From positions 36,096,563 to 36,160,562 of the forward strand of contig NC_088100.1 in NCBI RefSeq assembly GCF_036370855.1: 64,000 nucleotides of DNA. The letters are read 5' to 3'. The notes beneath the pieces are model-generated. The model saw only the letters and a list, made by a program, of their open reading frames with translations. It ran no database searches and was not told where the DNA came from. The stretch is from Dromaius novaehollandiae (Eukaryota; Chordata; Aves; Casuariiformes; Dromaiidae). The position numbers and the translations under genes were made by a program. How positions within the stretch are numbered: the first letter of the stretch is position 1; each line of letters opens with the position of its first letter. Positions 1-8,740 of the stretch are shown in pieces.

Positions 1-3000
1 AAGCTTACAGAAAGGCAGTTCAGATCTATCTGCCTGATATGTAAGATCTGCACTTGCGATATGTCAGATATAGCACTGACCTGACACTCAAAGACTGTCA
101 TTTTGAAAGTCCCAAAGCAGAGAATAGCTCTGAAATACTAATTTCTGAACTGTTGAAGACTATTCAGTCTAAGTAATCACACTCTGCTTATGGCATCTAT
201 ACATTCATTTGGCAAGAAGATTTCACATCACATTTTTTTCCCCTGCTCTTCCTATATTTACTAAGTAGTTTCTGACTTTCTGATTTGTTCAACCTATATT
301 GCTTTTATCAGCCACTCTTATGTCTTCTGAGATCTGGAACAGTGGCTGTCCGCTATTTCCCTTCTCATTTTCTCTTATAGAGTCCTGTTCCGTATTAGCG
401 GAATCTCCCCCTTCAGGATACATTGCACCCTTTCAGGACGCATATTCCTTGTATGAACAGAGTATTTTAATAATCATGTGTAGTCTTTAATGATCTATAC
501 TATCAGATCAAGATCCATACAAGACTCTGTATTGCATTGTCTGATAAGATTTTAAGGCGATGTCTATGCCAGTAAATAAATGGGCCAGGAATCATTCTCC
601 CATCCTCCGGCCAAAGGGTACAGCACAACTCGTAGCTGCATGACGTAAATCCCCCCCATGAAGCAGTGTGGCTGCATCCATACACTGCTCGGGAACCGTC
701 CTAGGCTATCGTCCTAGCCAAACCCGTGCACAGCTCATGATGGCACTGGTGGCGATGGGGCAGGCTGGGGCCGAGCCAGGACGCCTTGCCCGTCTTGCAG
801 CCCTGTCTCTGGGCTTGGGTCTTTTCCCAAGCTACTGCTCCGTGGCCCCGCAGCCGCACTGTGTTTGAGCTGCCTGAGCAGGGGCAGCCCAAGACAGGGG
901 GAGAGGCTGCAGGGCCCCACAGCGCGCAGAGCCCAGGCAGGTAAGGGGAGAGTGGGGACACCAGAGCTGTGCCAGGTGGCAACGGGAACCTCTGCTTGCC
1001 CATCCTGGCCAGCCCAGCCCAAGCCACGCTACCAAAGAAGTGAGGTTTTCTTCCTCCTGTCTTACCTCTAAATCATTCCTGAAGCTCTTCCTGACTTCTG
1101 CTCTCTGACAAATCTTTTGGCTCTTTATGGACTCAACCAAATAAAGATTTTTGGTGTGTAGGTCAGAAAGACCCATCCCGGTCTAGCAGATAAGTACTGC
1201 TGGCTTTCCTTTCTACTTAAACTCTTGGCTGCTTTGCACAAAGCCAGCAGAGTTTTACACTCCTTTCATGCCACATTGTGTCCTTCAGTTCTACAGTGAA
1301 TTTTTCCAGGAACTGAGTTCAGGGAAGGACAGCTTTTTCCAGAAAATAAGACACAGGAACTTTGCTTACTTTTACTCTAATTCTCTTTAATGTACTGATC
1401 CTAGTATTTCTTTTGAAAACAATTTTTCTCATAATTTCAAGGACTGGATTGTAGAGGGCTGGGTCCAAATTAGGTGTAAGTTCTAGACACAGTGTGCAGG
1501 TAGAAAACAGCACAAGTAATTGAAAATTGGAATCTACAGTAGAAATGGTGAATGAGTTTGGAAAATGTGCAACTTACTTAATATAAAACCCGGTATGAAT
1601 GTGTTAATAAATGTTAATTTGATCATACCTGGGAAAATCAAGATTTTTGTAAATTACATCATGCAAATAATATTAAGATAATGGAACCCCTGAGGCATCT
1701 GGATGGAAGGAAATGTCTAATGTAATTTCCACTTCTCTGAATTCTGGAAATGTATTTATTATTTTTGCCCTCTTCTATCCCGAAATCTAATGTAATCTCA
1801 TTAATGCCTAAATTTGCCAAATCTTTCTTTTCTTTTCTTTTCTTTTTTTTTTCCTGTTATGCTTCAGTTTTTGCCTCAGTTCTGTACAGGGAAAGGACTG
1901 TAGAAGAGAACAGGGGTTATTTTACGTGGTGATCCCCTGTTCTTGTCTCTCCTATTGTTCTAAGACCATTCAGCCTAAAGGAGAGAACATGTGATTCCTC
2001 AGAGAAAGCCCTGCAGCCATGAACTCTGTCTATTTTGTAGCCTTCAAAGCATTATTTGTATAAAGACAATAAAAAAATCTTGTTCCTTTATAAGGATGAC
2101 TGCAAGGAGTTTGATCTCTGAGAAGAACAGCTAAGAGTTTCTTTCTCCAACTCTTGAAAATGACTCAGTAAGAGATTTTGATCTCTATATTGTAAATTTG
2201 ATATCCTGTGTATCTCCTCTTCACCTCACCTATTGAGTCGCCTGTTATATTACATCTTTCAAGCTTAATACGTGATTGATTAAAAGACTTCACTTTCTGC
2301 TTGCTTTTCTATATGATCTTTCTTAGCTTAAATGTTTCATGCTTCTTGACATTATCAGCCAGACTCACTCTGGTAGGATACTTTGGCTGAACTGTGTATA
2401 TACTTTGCTTTAGGTACTAATTGTTGAAATATATAAAAACACTCTTTTCTGTCAAAGTAACATAAACCACATAGCTTTCTGTCCTGATGTAGCAAGGTTT
2501 TCAGGCATGTCTTAAGCACGCGTGGTTTGCCTTTCTGCTGTAGGATCAAGAAAATGTTCCCATGACAAAGCAACACAGAGCCGACTGCCTCTGAACCCTG
2601 CCATGGGAGTACGGACACGGGAAGTACTGGAAGGACAGCTTCTCCTAGGGAAAATTTCAGATGCTCCATCCTTCCAGAGGCAGAGCATAGTGACCAGGTG
2701 CAGCAAGGGAGCAGAGAGGCAGGAGGACAACATCCCCAGATCCCGGGTGTTCCTTGGGAACTTCAGACAGAGTCAAAGCTTTATGGCAGCTCCTTGGCTC
2801 CTAATGTCTTTGAATCCCCAGGTTCAGCCCTGACAGACTCCACAAGTCACAGAGTGAATAGCTCATACAGACCATCCTTCCTAGCTTAAAACACAATGGG
2901 GAAACTCTTCCATCTTGGAACATTTTTTGCAGATTTATTAGCCAGCAATGTTTGCCCTACATTTTTTTCTTTCACTGTGATGTGTTTCCTCACACTGATG

Positions 3001-4392
3001 TGTGTCCTCACTCTACCTATCTCCCTGTTGAAATGGCTTTCTGAACTACATGAGGCTGCTCAGCTAAAAGCAAGTCCTTTAACTGGTGTATAATTCAGCA
3101 GGGTTCCAGTTAACCTCGTTCTTCTTCTCTGGCCCGAAGTTATTCAGCACGGTTTTCACACTGACTGTCTTCCCAGCAGTGAACATGATTATCTGAAACG
3201 GTTGTGTGTGCAGCAAGTTCAGAGCCTCAGCATAAACTTGGAAGGATAATTCCTTGATAAATTAGTCTCACCACTTCTTAGCAAAACTCTCACATCACAA
3301 AGAGGAATTGGGAGTATTTACGGCCAGTTGCTGAAGAGAAATGTATAGTCTCACAGTCTGAGGACCAGGAATGTCCAGCTCCTGAGCTTTGTGCTCTCTA
3401 TCTCTGTCTTCTTCTGGGGACAAGTTATGCAGCTTTGTAAAACTGATAGAAAATTTAACTCTGTTGAAGTGCTGAAAGTATTAATCTTATGGTCTATTTT
3501 TCCATTTTGTATACACCTAGGAAGCCTACTGATTTCACTGAGAATTAGGGGTAAACAAAATTCAACCTACTATTACAAGCTTGGAAAACGATAAATTAGA
3601 GAATGGGTTAAGAGTTGTCAGATGCCATCTTCCTTGCTTTCTTCAACCCATGTATGTAAAAAAATAAATTTAGAAGGAATATAAGCACTTCAGTAAGTAA
3701 ATCTCATGTTTTAGAAGTTAAGAGACTACTTTCTAGAATCATAGTTATTTCTCCTTCTACAGAGGTATGCAATTTTGAGGCAAGTCTTCTGGATTTCTTA
3801 AAATTACTGAAAATGTTTATTTTGCATTACTTCAGTTTGTATCTTTCAGGCTCGTTTCCTTCACATAAACACATCTTCCTCTTTGCAGTTAATGGGAGTT
3901 TCAGAGGCACAAAGGCTCAGGTTCTCTTTTTACTGTTCAATTAAATAAATAAATCCTTCTTACTTAAATGAGTCTCTGAAGAATAATGGGTAGATAAACC
4001 ACATAACATTTTTTCAGTCCGTATAACAGCCCCCATCTAGAACACATACGTAGAATTTTAAAAGAACATTAATTACAGTACCCACCAAGTGCTAAAATAA
4101 GTTTTGTTTGCTTTTAATGGAGTAAGATAAATATTTGTAAAACCATGTAATAGTTTAATCCGGAATTGCATAGAAAGGGTAAGAAACTGGCTAGGATAAA
4201 AGTAAAGCTGCCTATTAGAAATCCAACTGCTGATTAAAACTCACAATTTCAGCCTTTGTCAATTGCTTTCTTGAGTGACTCATCAAATCAGCTTTACCTA
4301 AAGAGTCAATATTGAGAAACCAGGTGAACCAGTAAGCGCTCCTTTCAGTAACACAATTGCTACCAAAGACTCTTGAGAACACAGTAAAGCGT

Positions 4393-4398
4393 TTTATT
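4393..4398 (-). terminator. Second candidate HTR1B polyadenylation signal
   Basis: Another minus-strand AATAAA about 2.2 kb past the stop codon, in AT-rich DNA. It could serve as an alternative end to the same transcript, or neither may be used. Confidence 0.15.
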
Positions 4399-4617
4399 GT
4401 TTATACTCATTTTCATTTACACATAGGAGGAACAATCAATGCAGTTCTATCACAGCAGGCGGACCATATCCTGAAACTCCAACTTTGCCTGCTGAATATA
4501 CGTATAGAGTTGTCTTAAGGTCTGATCAAAAAGAGAGAAAAAAAAATTGGGGGGAGGAGGGGGAAGGAGAGAGAAGAGTAATTTTGCTAACATCAGTTAA
4601 TTCACAATTTATGAGTA

Positions 4618-4623
4618 TTTATT
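4618..4623 (-). terminator. Candidate HTR1B polyadenylation signal
   Basis: This is the first AATAAA hexamer I find on the minus strand after the HTR1B stop codon, giving a 3' UTR of about 2 kb if used. The distance is long and no downstream GU-rich element was evaluated, so the call is weak. Confidence 0.2.
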
Positions 4624-6055
4624 TTGCAGGTGATACAGCTCTTAAAGAGCAAACTGCTTCACTTCTCTACGGAATAGACACTAAATAATGCAGTTCTTCA
4701 GAGGATTCTAAATTTTGCAGTGGTTCATGCGGTAAGGGTGTGCAGCTGACACAAAATGGAAAACTCGGTTACAACATCAAAGTGCTACTTCTAATCCCAG
4801 CTGGTTTATGGAAAAGGTCATTGGACTTCTTGTTTTGTGCTCTTGGGTTATGGAGTAGTAGTAAGAAGTATTTACTTTATAAAGGCAACTATGAGGACAG
4901 ACTATAGATATGCAGTGCAGTTGAACAGGTCTACAACTCTTGTTTCTACAGAATTTGCATTTGCTCTTGTTTTGAAAAACAAATAAAACTTTTGCACACA
5001 GCCACTTCTCACATGTGTTCAGCTGAAGGAGTCATTTACACAGTTTACTGTGATGCTCCTATTTTTGAATGCTCCAGTTTTTCTCCTCTGGGCCTCCTGA
5101 GTGAAGTGAGCAACTCTTTCCACTGAAAGAAATTACAGGTGTGCAGAAGTACAGCTACGCTACTAACACAGACAGAGACAACTGTGCTCTTGTGCACACC
5201 CCTACAACCGGCTGGAGAACAATTAAAAAGTTAAGCCTGCAAAATAAATGGAGTTTACTTTCAAACTTTTTCTTCAGTCCAGATGAATTATAGACCTTGA
5301 TTCGAGGCTGCCCTCTTTTTTGCAACTGATCTGCGTGACTATTGGAACAGCATCTCTGCCAGAGTCATTACACTGAAATGCAGAGCTGAGCAGTTTGGTG
5401 GCAGTATGTATTGATGTTTTTGCAGCATCATGAGTCTGGCAACTGGGCTTGGGGAAGTTTCAAGCAGTGGGTCTTTACAATAGCAACTTGATTCTGCAGA
5501 CAAAAAGCAAAAGATTGGCAGAATTATTAAAGCATCACGGTAACGGCAAGTATGCATTGTGCACAACGTGGCAGCGAGTGTAGCTGCTAGACAGCAGCCG
5601 CTTTTGTCAACGGTGCCGAAAGGCACAGCTCTTCCGTGTGTGAAGAGAAGCATGAAGGCACGGAGCCTTTCATGGTAGCTGAAAGGTAGTTTTCTTCTAA
5701 GGATCCCTGCTCCCAGCCCCGGCTCAGGCCGGGCTCCCAGCAGCAGGAGTCCGAGCCGAAAGGAGGCCAGAAACTAGGCTGAAGTTTTCCGCCAACTAAT
5801 CTAGGGCCTGTCCTACCTTCCTTCCCTTCCAGAAGAAACTGGCCCTCGGTTTCCATGGGGTTGTCTCTGACTCTGACTCGCGTCCCCGCCGGGGGGGAAC
5901 CGGGTTCAGCGGCCCCCCGCTCCTGCCGGAGGCACCGGGGGTCCCGCTGGGCCCCCGCCCCGGTGCCCGGACCCCCCGGGGGCGCCGCGGCGCTGGGCTA
6001 GAAAGCAAGTGCCGTTTAGCGCTAATTGGGCTCAGCACTGGCATTAGCATACGAG

Positions 6056-6106
6056 ATGGCGGCAGATCGGTTTGGTAGATGGAATAAAGAGCAGATTGCC
6101 GTGAGT
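6056..6106 (+). promoter_or_regulatory. YY1-like ATGGCGGC element and donor: candidate antisense first exon
   Basis: ATGGCGGCAG at 6056 matches the core of the YY1 element often placed just downstream of CpG-island start sites, in the plus-strand orientation. The bases at 6101-6106 read GTGAGT, a strong consensus 5' splice site. Together they look like the end of a first exon of a transcript running toward and across HTR1B in antisense. The in-frame peptide between them (15 codons) matches nothing I know. No transcript evidence is available. Confidence 0.2.
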
Positions 6107-6120
6107 CACTCCCTGCGAGT

Positions 6121-6144
6121 GGGGGTGGGGAGGGAGAAGGGGGG
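6121..6144 (+). other. Potential G-quadruplex motif
   Basis: Four runs of three to six G residues with loops of one, one and four bases lie on the plus strand, 15 bp after the donor-like GTGAGT. This meets the usual G3+ quadruplex pattern. In an antisense transcript it would be intronic; in the HTR1B transcript it is C-rich. Confidence 0.6.
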
Positions 6145-6221
6145 ATGCAGTGGGAAATGTCGGGAGCGTGCAGCATCGCCGCCGCTTGCGAAGAGGCTGA
6201 AACCCAGGCGAGCGCCGTCCC

Positions 6222-6315
6222 GGCTCCGGCTCCGGCTCCCGGCTCCCGGCTCTCGGCTCCCGGCTCCCGGCTCCCGGCTCCCGGCTCCCGGCTCCCGGCT
6301 CCCGGCTCGGCTCGG
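6222..6315. repeat. 7-bp minisatellite (GGCTCCC)n
   Basis: Ten 7-bp units GGCTCCC (one carries a C-to-T change) fill 6234-6303. They are preceded by two 6-bp units and followed by two 5-bp units of the same theme. Because 7 is not a multiple of 3, every reading frame across it yields a seven-residue peptide repeat, which explains several long false ORFs here. It lies about 280 bp past the HTR1B stop codon. Confidence 0.95.
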
Positions 6316-6522
6316 CAGCGCGGGGCGCGGCGCCCTGCGCGCCGCTGCTGCCTCTCGCCCGCGGGGCTCCCCCGCCTCCCGGGACGGGCTGCCGAGCAGC
6401 CGCTCCCGGCCGCGGTGCGGGGAAAAGGCGGTCTGCGGCGCCGGACACCCTCCCGCCCCGCGCTGTCACCGCCCCGAGCGCCGCCGGCCGCGCAGCGGGG
6501 CGCGGGAGCCCGCGGGGAGCGC

Positions 6523-6531
6523 ACCTACCTG
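6523..6531 (-). promoter_or_regulatory. Strong 5' splice-site match downstream of HTR1B stop
   Basis: Read on the minus strand the bases give CAG/GTAGGT, with the exon ending at 6529. This is about 61 nt after the HTR1B stop codon. If used, it would create a 3'-UTR intron slightly beyond the 50-55 nt threshold for nonsense-mediated decay. HTR1B is normally regarded as a single-exon gene, so this may simply be a chance match in GC-rich DNA. Confidence 0.15.
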
Positions 6532-6589
6532 TGGCGTCGGACAGGGGCGTGCATGGGGGCAGCCCCGGAGGACACACCGCATTCAAATT

Positions 6590-7738
6590 TCAGCTTGTGC
6601 ATCGGAAACGTATGAGTTTGTGGAAAGCTTGTTTGAAGTCTTCGTTAGACATAGTATAGATGATGGGGTTGATGAGGGAGTTGAGATATCCAAGCCACGT
6701 GAAAAAGTCAAAGATGGCCATGTGGAACCAGCAAGCGTCCTTGCAAATAGGCAACACTAGGCTGATGATGAAAAAGGGCAGCCAACAGACGATGAAGGCT
6801 CCTAAAATAATCCCTAAAGTCTTTGTAGCTTTCCGCTCCCTAGCGGCCGTCAGCTTCTTTTTCTCCAGCAGGGCATCCGAGACCTTCACCTTCACCTGGT
6901 TCATGTACACCGGAGAGCCCGTTTCGCTGGATCCCTCGGGGGCCTTGGAGTTTATGGACGTGACGGAGGAGGACGACCCCGGGGAGTCCGTGATTAACTG
7001 AGCCCGAGTTAGTCTTTTACCTGCTTTCTTTGGCGTCTGCTTCAAAATCCGCGACCTGGCTTCCACGTAGATCCTCCCATAGAGGGCTATCAGCAGCAAG
7101 GTGGGGAAGTAGAAGGCTCCCACCGTGGAGTACACGGTGTAGAGGACGTGGTCCGTGTTCACCACACAGTGAGAGACCTCCTCGGCCTTCGCTTGCCGCC
7201 AAAACAAAGGGGGCATGGAGATGCAGATGGAGAAGACCCACACCAGAGCGATCATGCCCGCTGCCCGCTTGGGAGTCCTTTTCGTGGAGTACTCGACGGC
7301 GTCGGTGATGGCCCAGTACCGGTCCAGGGCGATGACACAGAGGTGCAGGATGGACGCCGTGCAACAGGTGATGTCCGAGGACAGCCAAATATCGCAGACG
7401 ATCTGGCCCAGCGTCCACTTCCCGGTCACAGTGTACATGGTGCTGATGGGCATGACGAGGATGGAGACGAGAAGGTCGGTGACGGCCAGCGAGGCGATGA
7501 GATAGTTGGCCGGCGTGTGGAGTTTCCTCGTCTGGTAGACCGTGGCGATGACAAAGGCGTTGGAGAGCACCGTGGCCAGGGTGACGAGCGCCAGGACGAC
7601 GGCGAGCACGATCTTCCCGGAGAGCGGGGTGGCATCCTGGTAGATGCCCTCCTCGGCGCTGCAGTTTCGGCCGTGGTAAGAGGCATTGGCGGGCGGCAGC
7701 GTGGCGGCCGCCGTCAGGCAGGGGCTCGCCGGCTCCAT
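6590..7738 (-). CDS. HTR1B: 5-hydroxytryptamine receptor 1B (5-HT1B), intronless GPCR
   Basis: A single-exon ORF of 382 codons encodes a Gi/o-coupled serotonin receptor of the plasma membrane, an autoreceptor/heteroreceptor that lowers cAMP and transmitter release. Seen in the protein: two N-glycosylation sequons (N18, N25); TM1 about 42-68, TM2 79-104, TM3 115-138, TM4 158-178, TM5 203-225, TM6 307-329, TM7 341-363; the amine-binding Asp122 in TM3; Cys115-Cys191 as the expected ECL disulfide; DRY at 139-141; a long basic third loop (about 226-306); CWLP at 318-321; NPIIY at 357-361; and Cys380 near the C-terminus as a likely palmitoylation site. From memory of the human protein (390 aa), divergence is concentrated in the N-terminus and loop 3. 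The start is the first in-frame ATG, in good Kozak context (G at -3 and +4). The frame stays open upstream to about 7942 but has no ATG there. Residue 347 is Thr, as in human. The gene is complete and undamaged. Confidence 0.97.
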   Translation of the reverse strand: MEPASPCLTAAATLPPANASYHGRNCSAEEGIYQDATPLSGKIVLAVVLALVTLATVLSNAFVIATVYQTRKLHTPANYLIASLAVTDLLVSILVMPISTMYTVTGKWTLGQIVCDIWLSSDITCCTASILHLCVIALDRYWAITDAVEYSTKRTPKRAAGMIALVWVFSICISMPPLFWRQAKAEEVSHCVVNTDHVLYTVYSTVGAFYFPTLLLIALYGRIYVEARSRILKQTPKKAGKRLTRAQLITDSPGSSSSVTSINSKAPEGSSETGSPVYMNQVKVKVSDALLEKKKLTAARERKATKTLGIILGAFIVCWLPFFIISLVLPICKDACWFHMAIFDFFTWLGYLNSLINPIIYTMSNEDFKQAFHKLIRFRCTS

Positions 7739-7796
7739 CCCTCCGCGGCCGCCGCCCCCGCAGCGGCGGGGCGCAGCGCGGCGCGGCTGGGGGCCG

Positions 7797-7841
7797 CTAC
7801 CCCGGCAGGACCCCGTCGGCGCCGGGGGAGGGCTGCAGCAT
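7797..7841 (-). promoter_or_regulatory. Upstream ORF, 14 codons, closest to HTR1B ATG
   Basis: A 14-codon frame from the ATG at 7841 ends in TAG 58 nt before the receptor ATG. Any HTR1B mRNA starting further upstream than about 7845 would contain it. Short upstream ORFs this close to the main start commonly reduce initiation. Confidence 0.3.
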
Positions 7842-7854
7842 CCCCGCGCCGGCA

Positions 7855-7910
7855 CCTCCTCCCTCCCTCCCTCCCCCCTCTCCTCCCTCCCTCTCTCCTT
7901 CCCCCCTTCC
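7855..7910. repeat. 56-bp uninterrupted pyrimidine tract (purine on HTR1B strand)
   Basis: All 56 bases are C or T on the plus strand, mostly CCCT/CTCC units, so the HTR1B transcript would carry a G/A tract about 115-170 nt before its ATG. Tracts like this can form triplex (H-DNA) or, on the G-rich strand, quadruplex-like structures and are prone to length variation. Confidence 0.85.
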
Positions 7911-7938
7911 GGGAGCACCGCGCGGGCCCGGCGGAGGC

Positions 7939-8049
7939 TCACTGCCCTCGGGCGAGGCAGCAGGGCAGCGCGGCGGCCGGGGGTGCCCGCGCGCCCCGCC
8001 AGCTCATGGCCCCGCCGCCTCCCCGCAGAGCGCGGCCAGCCGCGGGCAT
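7939..8049 (-). promoter_or_regulatory. Upstream ORF, 36 codons, in HTR1B leader
   Basis: The ATG at 8049, with a second in-frame ATG at 8007 in good context (GCCATGA), opens a frame ending in TGA at 7939. It lies about 200 nt upstream of the receptor ATG and could permit reinitiation. No peptide similarity was recognised. Confidence 0.25.
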
Positions 8050-8089
8050 GGGCGCGGGGCCGCCGCGGGGCGCCGCTCCCCCGCCGGCC

Positions 8090-8194
8090 CTAGGCGCAGC
8101 CCCGCCGGCCGCGGCCCCGCACCGCGTCTCGACGGGCGGCGCGGCAGCAGCAGCGGCAGCGGCAGCGGCGGCAGCGGCAGCGGCGGCGCGGCAT
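8090..8194 (-). promoter_or_regulatory. Upstream ORF, 34 codons, through the GCN repeat
   Basis: The ATG at 8194 opens 34 codons ending in TAG at 8090-8092. The frame crosses the trinucleotide repeat and so reads as alternating Arg and Cys, a sign of low-complexity origin. It lies wholly inside the inferred HTR1B leader. A change in repeat copy number would change the length of this upstream ORF but not its frame. Confidence 0.25.
8141..8188. repeat. GCR trinucleotide repeat, 16 units
   Basis: Sixteen consecutive GCA/GCG triplets on the plus strand (TGC/CGC on the HTR1B strand). They lie in the inferred 5' leader of HTR1B. Interruptions between GCA and GCG probably limit slippage, but copy number may vary between individuals. 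Confidence 0.85.
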
Positions 8195-8296
8195 GCCCGC
8201 GGGCGGCGGCCGGGCCCCCGGGGCTGCGGGCGCGACGGCGCGGTCGGGGCGACGGCGGCCGCGGGGCGAGCGGAGCCGCCCCGCCGGGCCCGGCCT

Positions 8297-8419
8297 TCAC
8301 ACGCAGCCCGCCGCGGCAAGTTTGCAGCGGGTGCGGGCGGAGCAGGAGGAGGAGGAAGAGGAGGGTCCGCGGGAGGCAGGGGGAGAAGCCACCTCCCATG
8401 GCGCCCCGCCGCGGGCCAT
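8297..8419 (-). promoter_or_regulatory. Upstream ORF, 40 codons, in HTR1B leader
   Basis: This is the first ATG downstream of the inferred HTR1B start site on the minus strand. It opens a 40-codon frame with a Ser run and ends at a TGA (8297-8299). It overlaps the longer upstream ORF that begins 20 nt later in another frame. If the TSS near 8465 is right, scanning ribosomes meet this ATG first. Its peptide resembles nothing I know; any role would be in limiting HTR1B translation. Confidence 0.3.
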
Positions 8420-8487
8420 GCTGTCGGGGCCGCCGGGGCAGCCGCGGGCGGGGGCCGGTGTGAGGGAGCGGCGAGCGGCCGCTGCCC

Positions 8488-8495
8488 CTTATATA
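8488..8495 (-). promoter_or_regulatory. HTR1B: Probable TATA box of HTR1B
   Basis: On the minus strand the sequence reads TATATAAG, embedded in GC-rich DNA. This is a near-ideal TATA box about 750 bp upstream of the HTR1B ATG. By the usual spacing of about 30 bp, transcription would begin near 8460-8466. The plus-strand reading of the same bases is a poorer TATA match, which favours the HTR1B direction. No transcript data were available, so the start site is inferred. Confidence 0.55.
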
Positions 8496-8660
8496 GCGGG
8501 CGGGCGGGCGGCGCGGCCCCGCCGGCACCGAGCAACCGGTGCCGCTCCCGGGCGGGCTGCCCGCCTGCCCGGGGAGGAGGAGCCGCCGCCTCCCAAGATC
8601 CTCCCTCAACCCCGCCGCCGTCCGACGGGGGGGGCCGGCCCGCCCCGGCCAGCGCGTCGC

Positions 8661-8740
8661 CCTCCCCCCGTGCCTCCATCCCTCCGTCCCTCCGTCCCTC
8701 CGTGCCTCCGTTCTTCTATGCTCCCGTCCCTCCGTGCCCC
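8661..8740. repeat. CCTCCGTC-type imperfect tandem repeat
   Basis: Several imperfect copies of an 8-bp unit related to CCTCCGTC follow one another, with a degenerate break around 8711-8720. The repeat is upstream of the HTR1B TATA box, at the edge of the CpG island. Confidence 0.7.

Larger units (their letters stand above)
1..5869. other. 3' flank of HTR1B, no gene recognised
   Basis: AT-rich intergenic-type DNA. It begins with a HindIII site. A GC-richer block lies at about 690-1030, a T/C-rich tract at 1822-1853, and a purine-rich tract at 4528-4578 (A-rich, then G-rich, broken only by TT). Short open frames are at chance length and match no family I know. It probably includes the HTR1B 3' UTR near its right end. 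Confidence 0.6.
5870..6545. promoter_or_regulatory. Second CpG-rich island just downstream of HTR1B stop
   Basis: A sharply bounded GC- and CpG-rich block begins about 45 bp beyond the HTR1B stop codon and runs to about 5870, separated from the main island by the less GC-rich end of the coding region (about 6550-6850). It contains a 7-bp minisatellite, a G-quadruplex motif, and the plus-strand ATGGCGGC element with a splice-donor-like site. Downstream islands of this kind can be 3' regulatory CpG islands or promoters of antisense transcripts; the sequence does not decide between these. Confidence 0.55.
8004..8399 (-). promoter_or_regulatory. Long upstream ORF (131 codons) with signal-peptide-like start
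   Basis: The ATG at 8399 sits in a near-perfect Kozak context (GCGCCATGG) and opens 131 codons before a stop at 8004. The first about 25 residues include a hydrophobic Leu-rich core (LLFLLLLL) after a short polar start, like a signal peptide. The rest is Pro/Arg/Ala-rich, low-complexity sequence of the kind produced by reading GC-rich DNA. GC richness alone makes long open frames likely here, so protein function is doubtful. A translational effect on HTR1B is plausible. Confidence 0.3.
7739..8465 (-). other. HTR1B: Inferred HTR1B 5' untranslated leader
   Basis: This is the stretch between the inferred start site (about 30 bp below the TATA box) and the HTR1B ATG. It is extremely GC-rich, carries a GCN-type trinucleotide run (8141-8188) and a 56-bp purine tract in transcript sense (7855-7910), and contains at least five upstream ORFs. 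No convincing intron was noticed. The outer boundary is inferred, and an alternative start site closer to the ATG would remove some of the upstream ORFs. Confidence 0.45.

Noticed and set aside
690-1030. GC-richer block with a CAG/GTAAGG donor at 941, possible first exon
   Set aside because: CpG density is modest, no promoter element or coding frame accompanies it, and donor-like strings are expected by chance.
5796-6760. Open frames of 156-244 codons on both strands with a repeated seven-residue peptide
   Set aside because: The peptide repeats come from the 7-bp GGCTCCC minisatellite read in every frame; no frame shows a protein family.
7739-7942. Extended HTR1B start adding 68 residues
   Set aside because: The in-frame extension opens with GTG at 7942 and has no ATG. 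It is Gly/Arg/Glu-rich translation of the purine tract, while the ATG at 7738 has a good context and gives a protein of the expected length.
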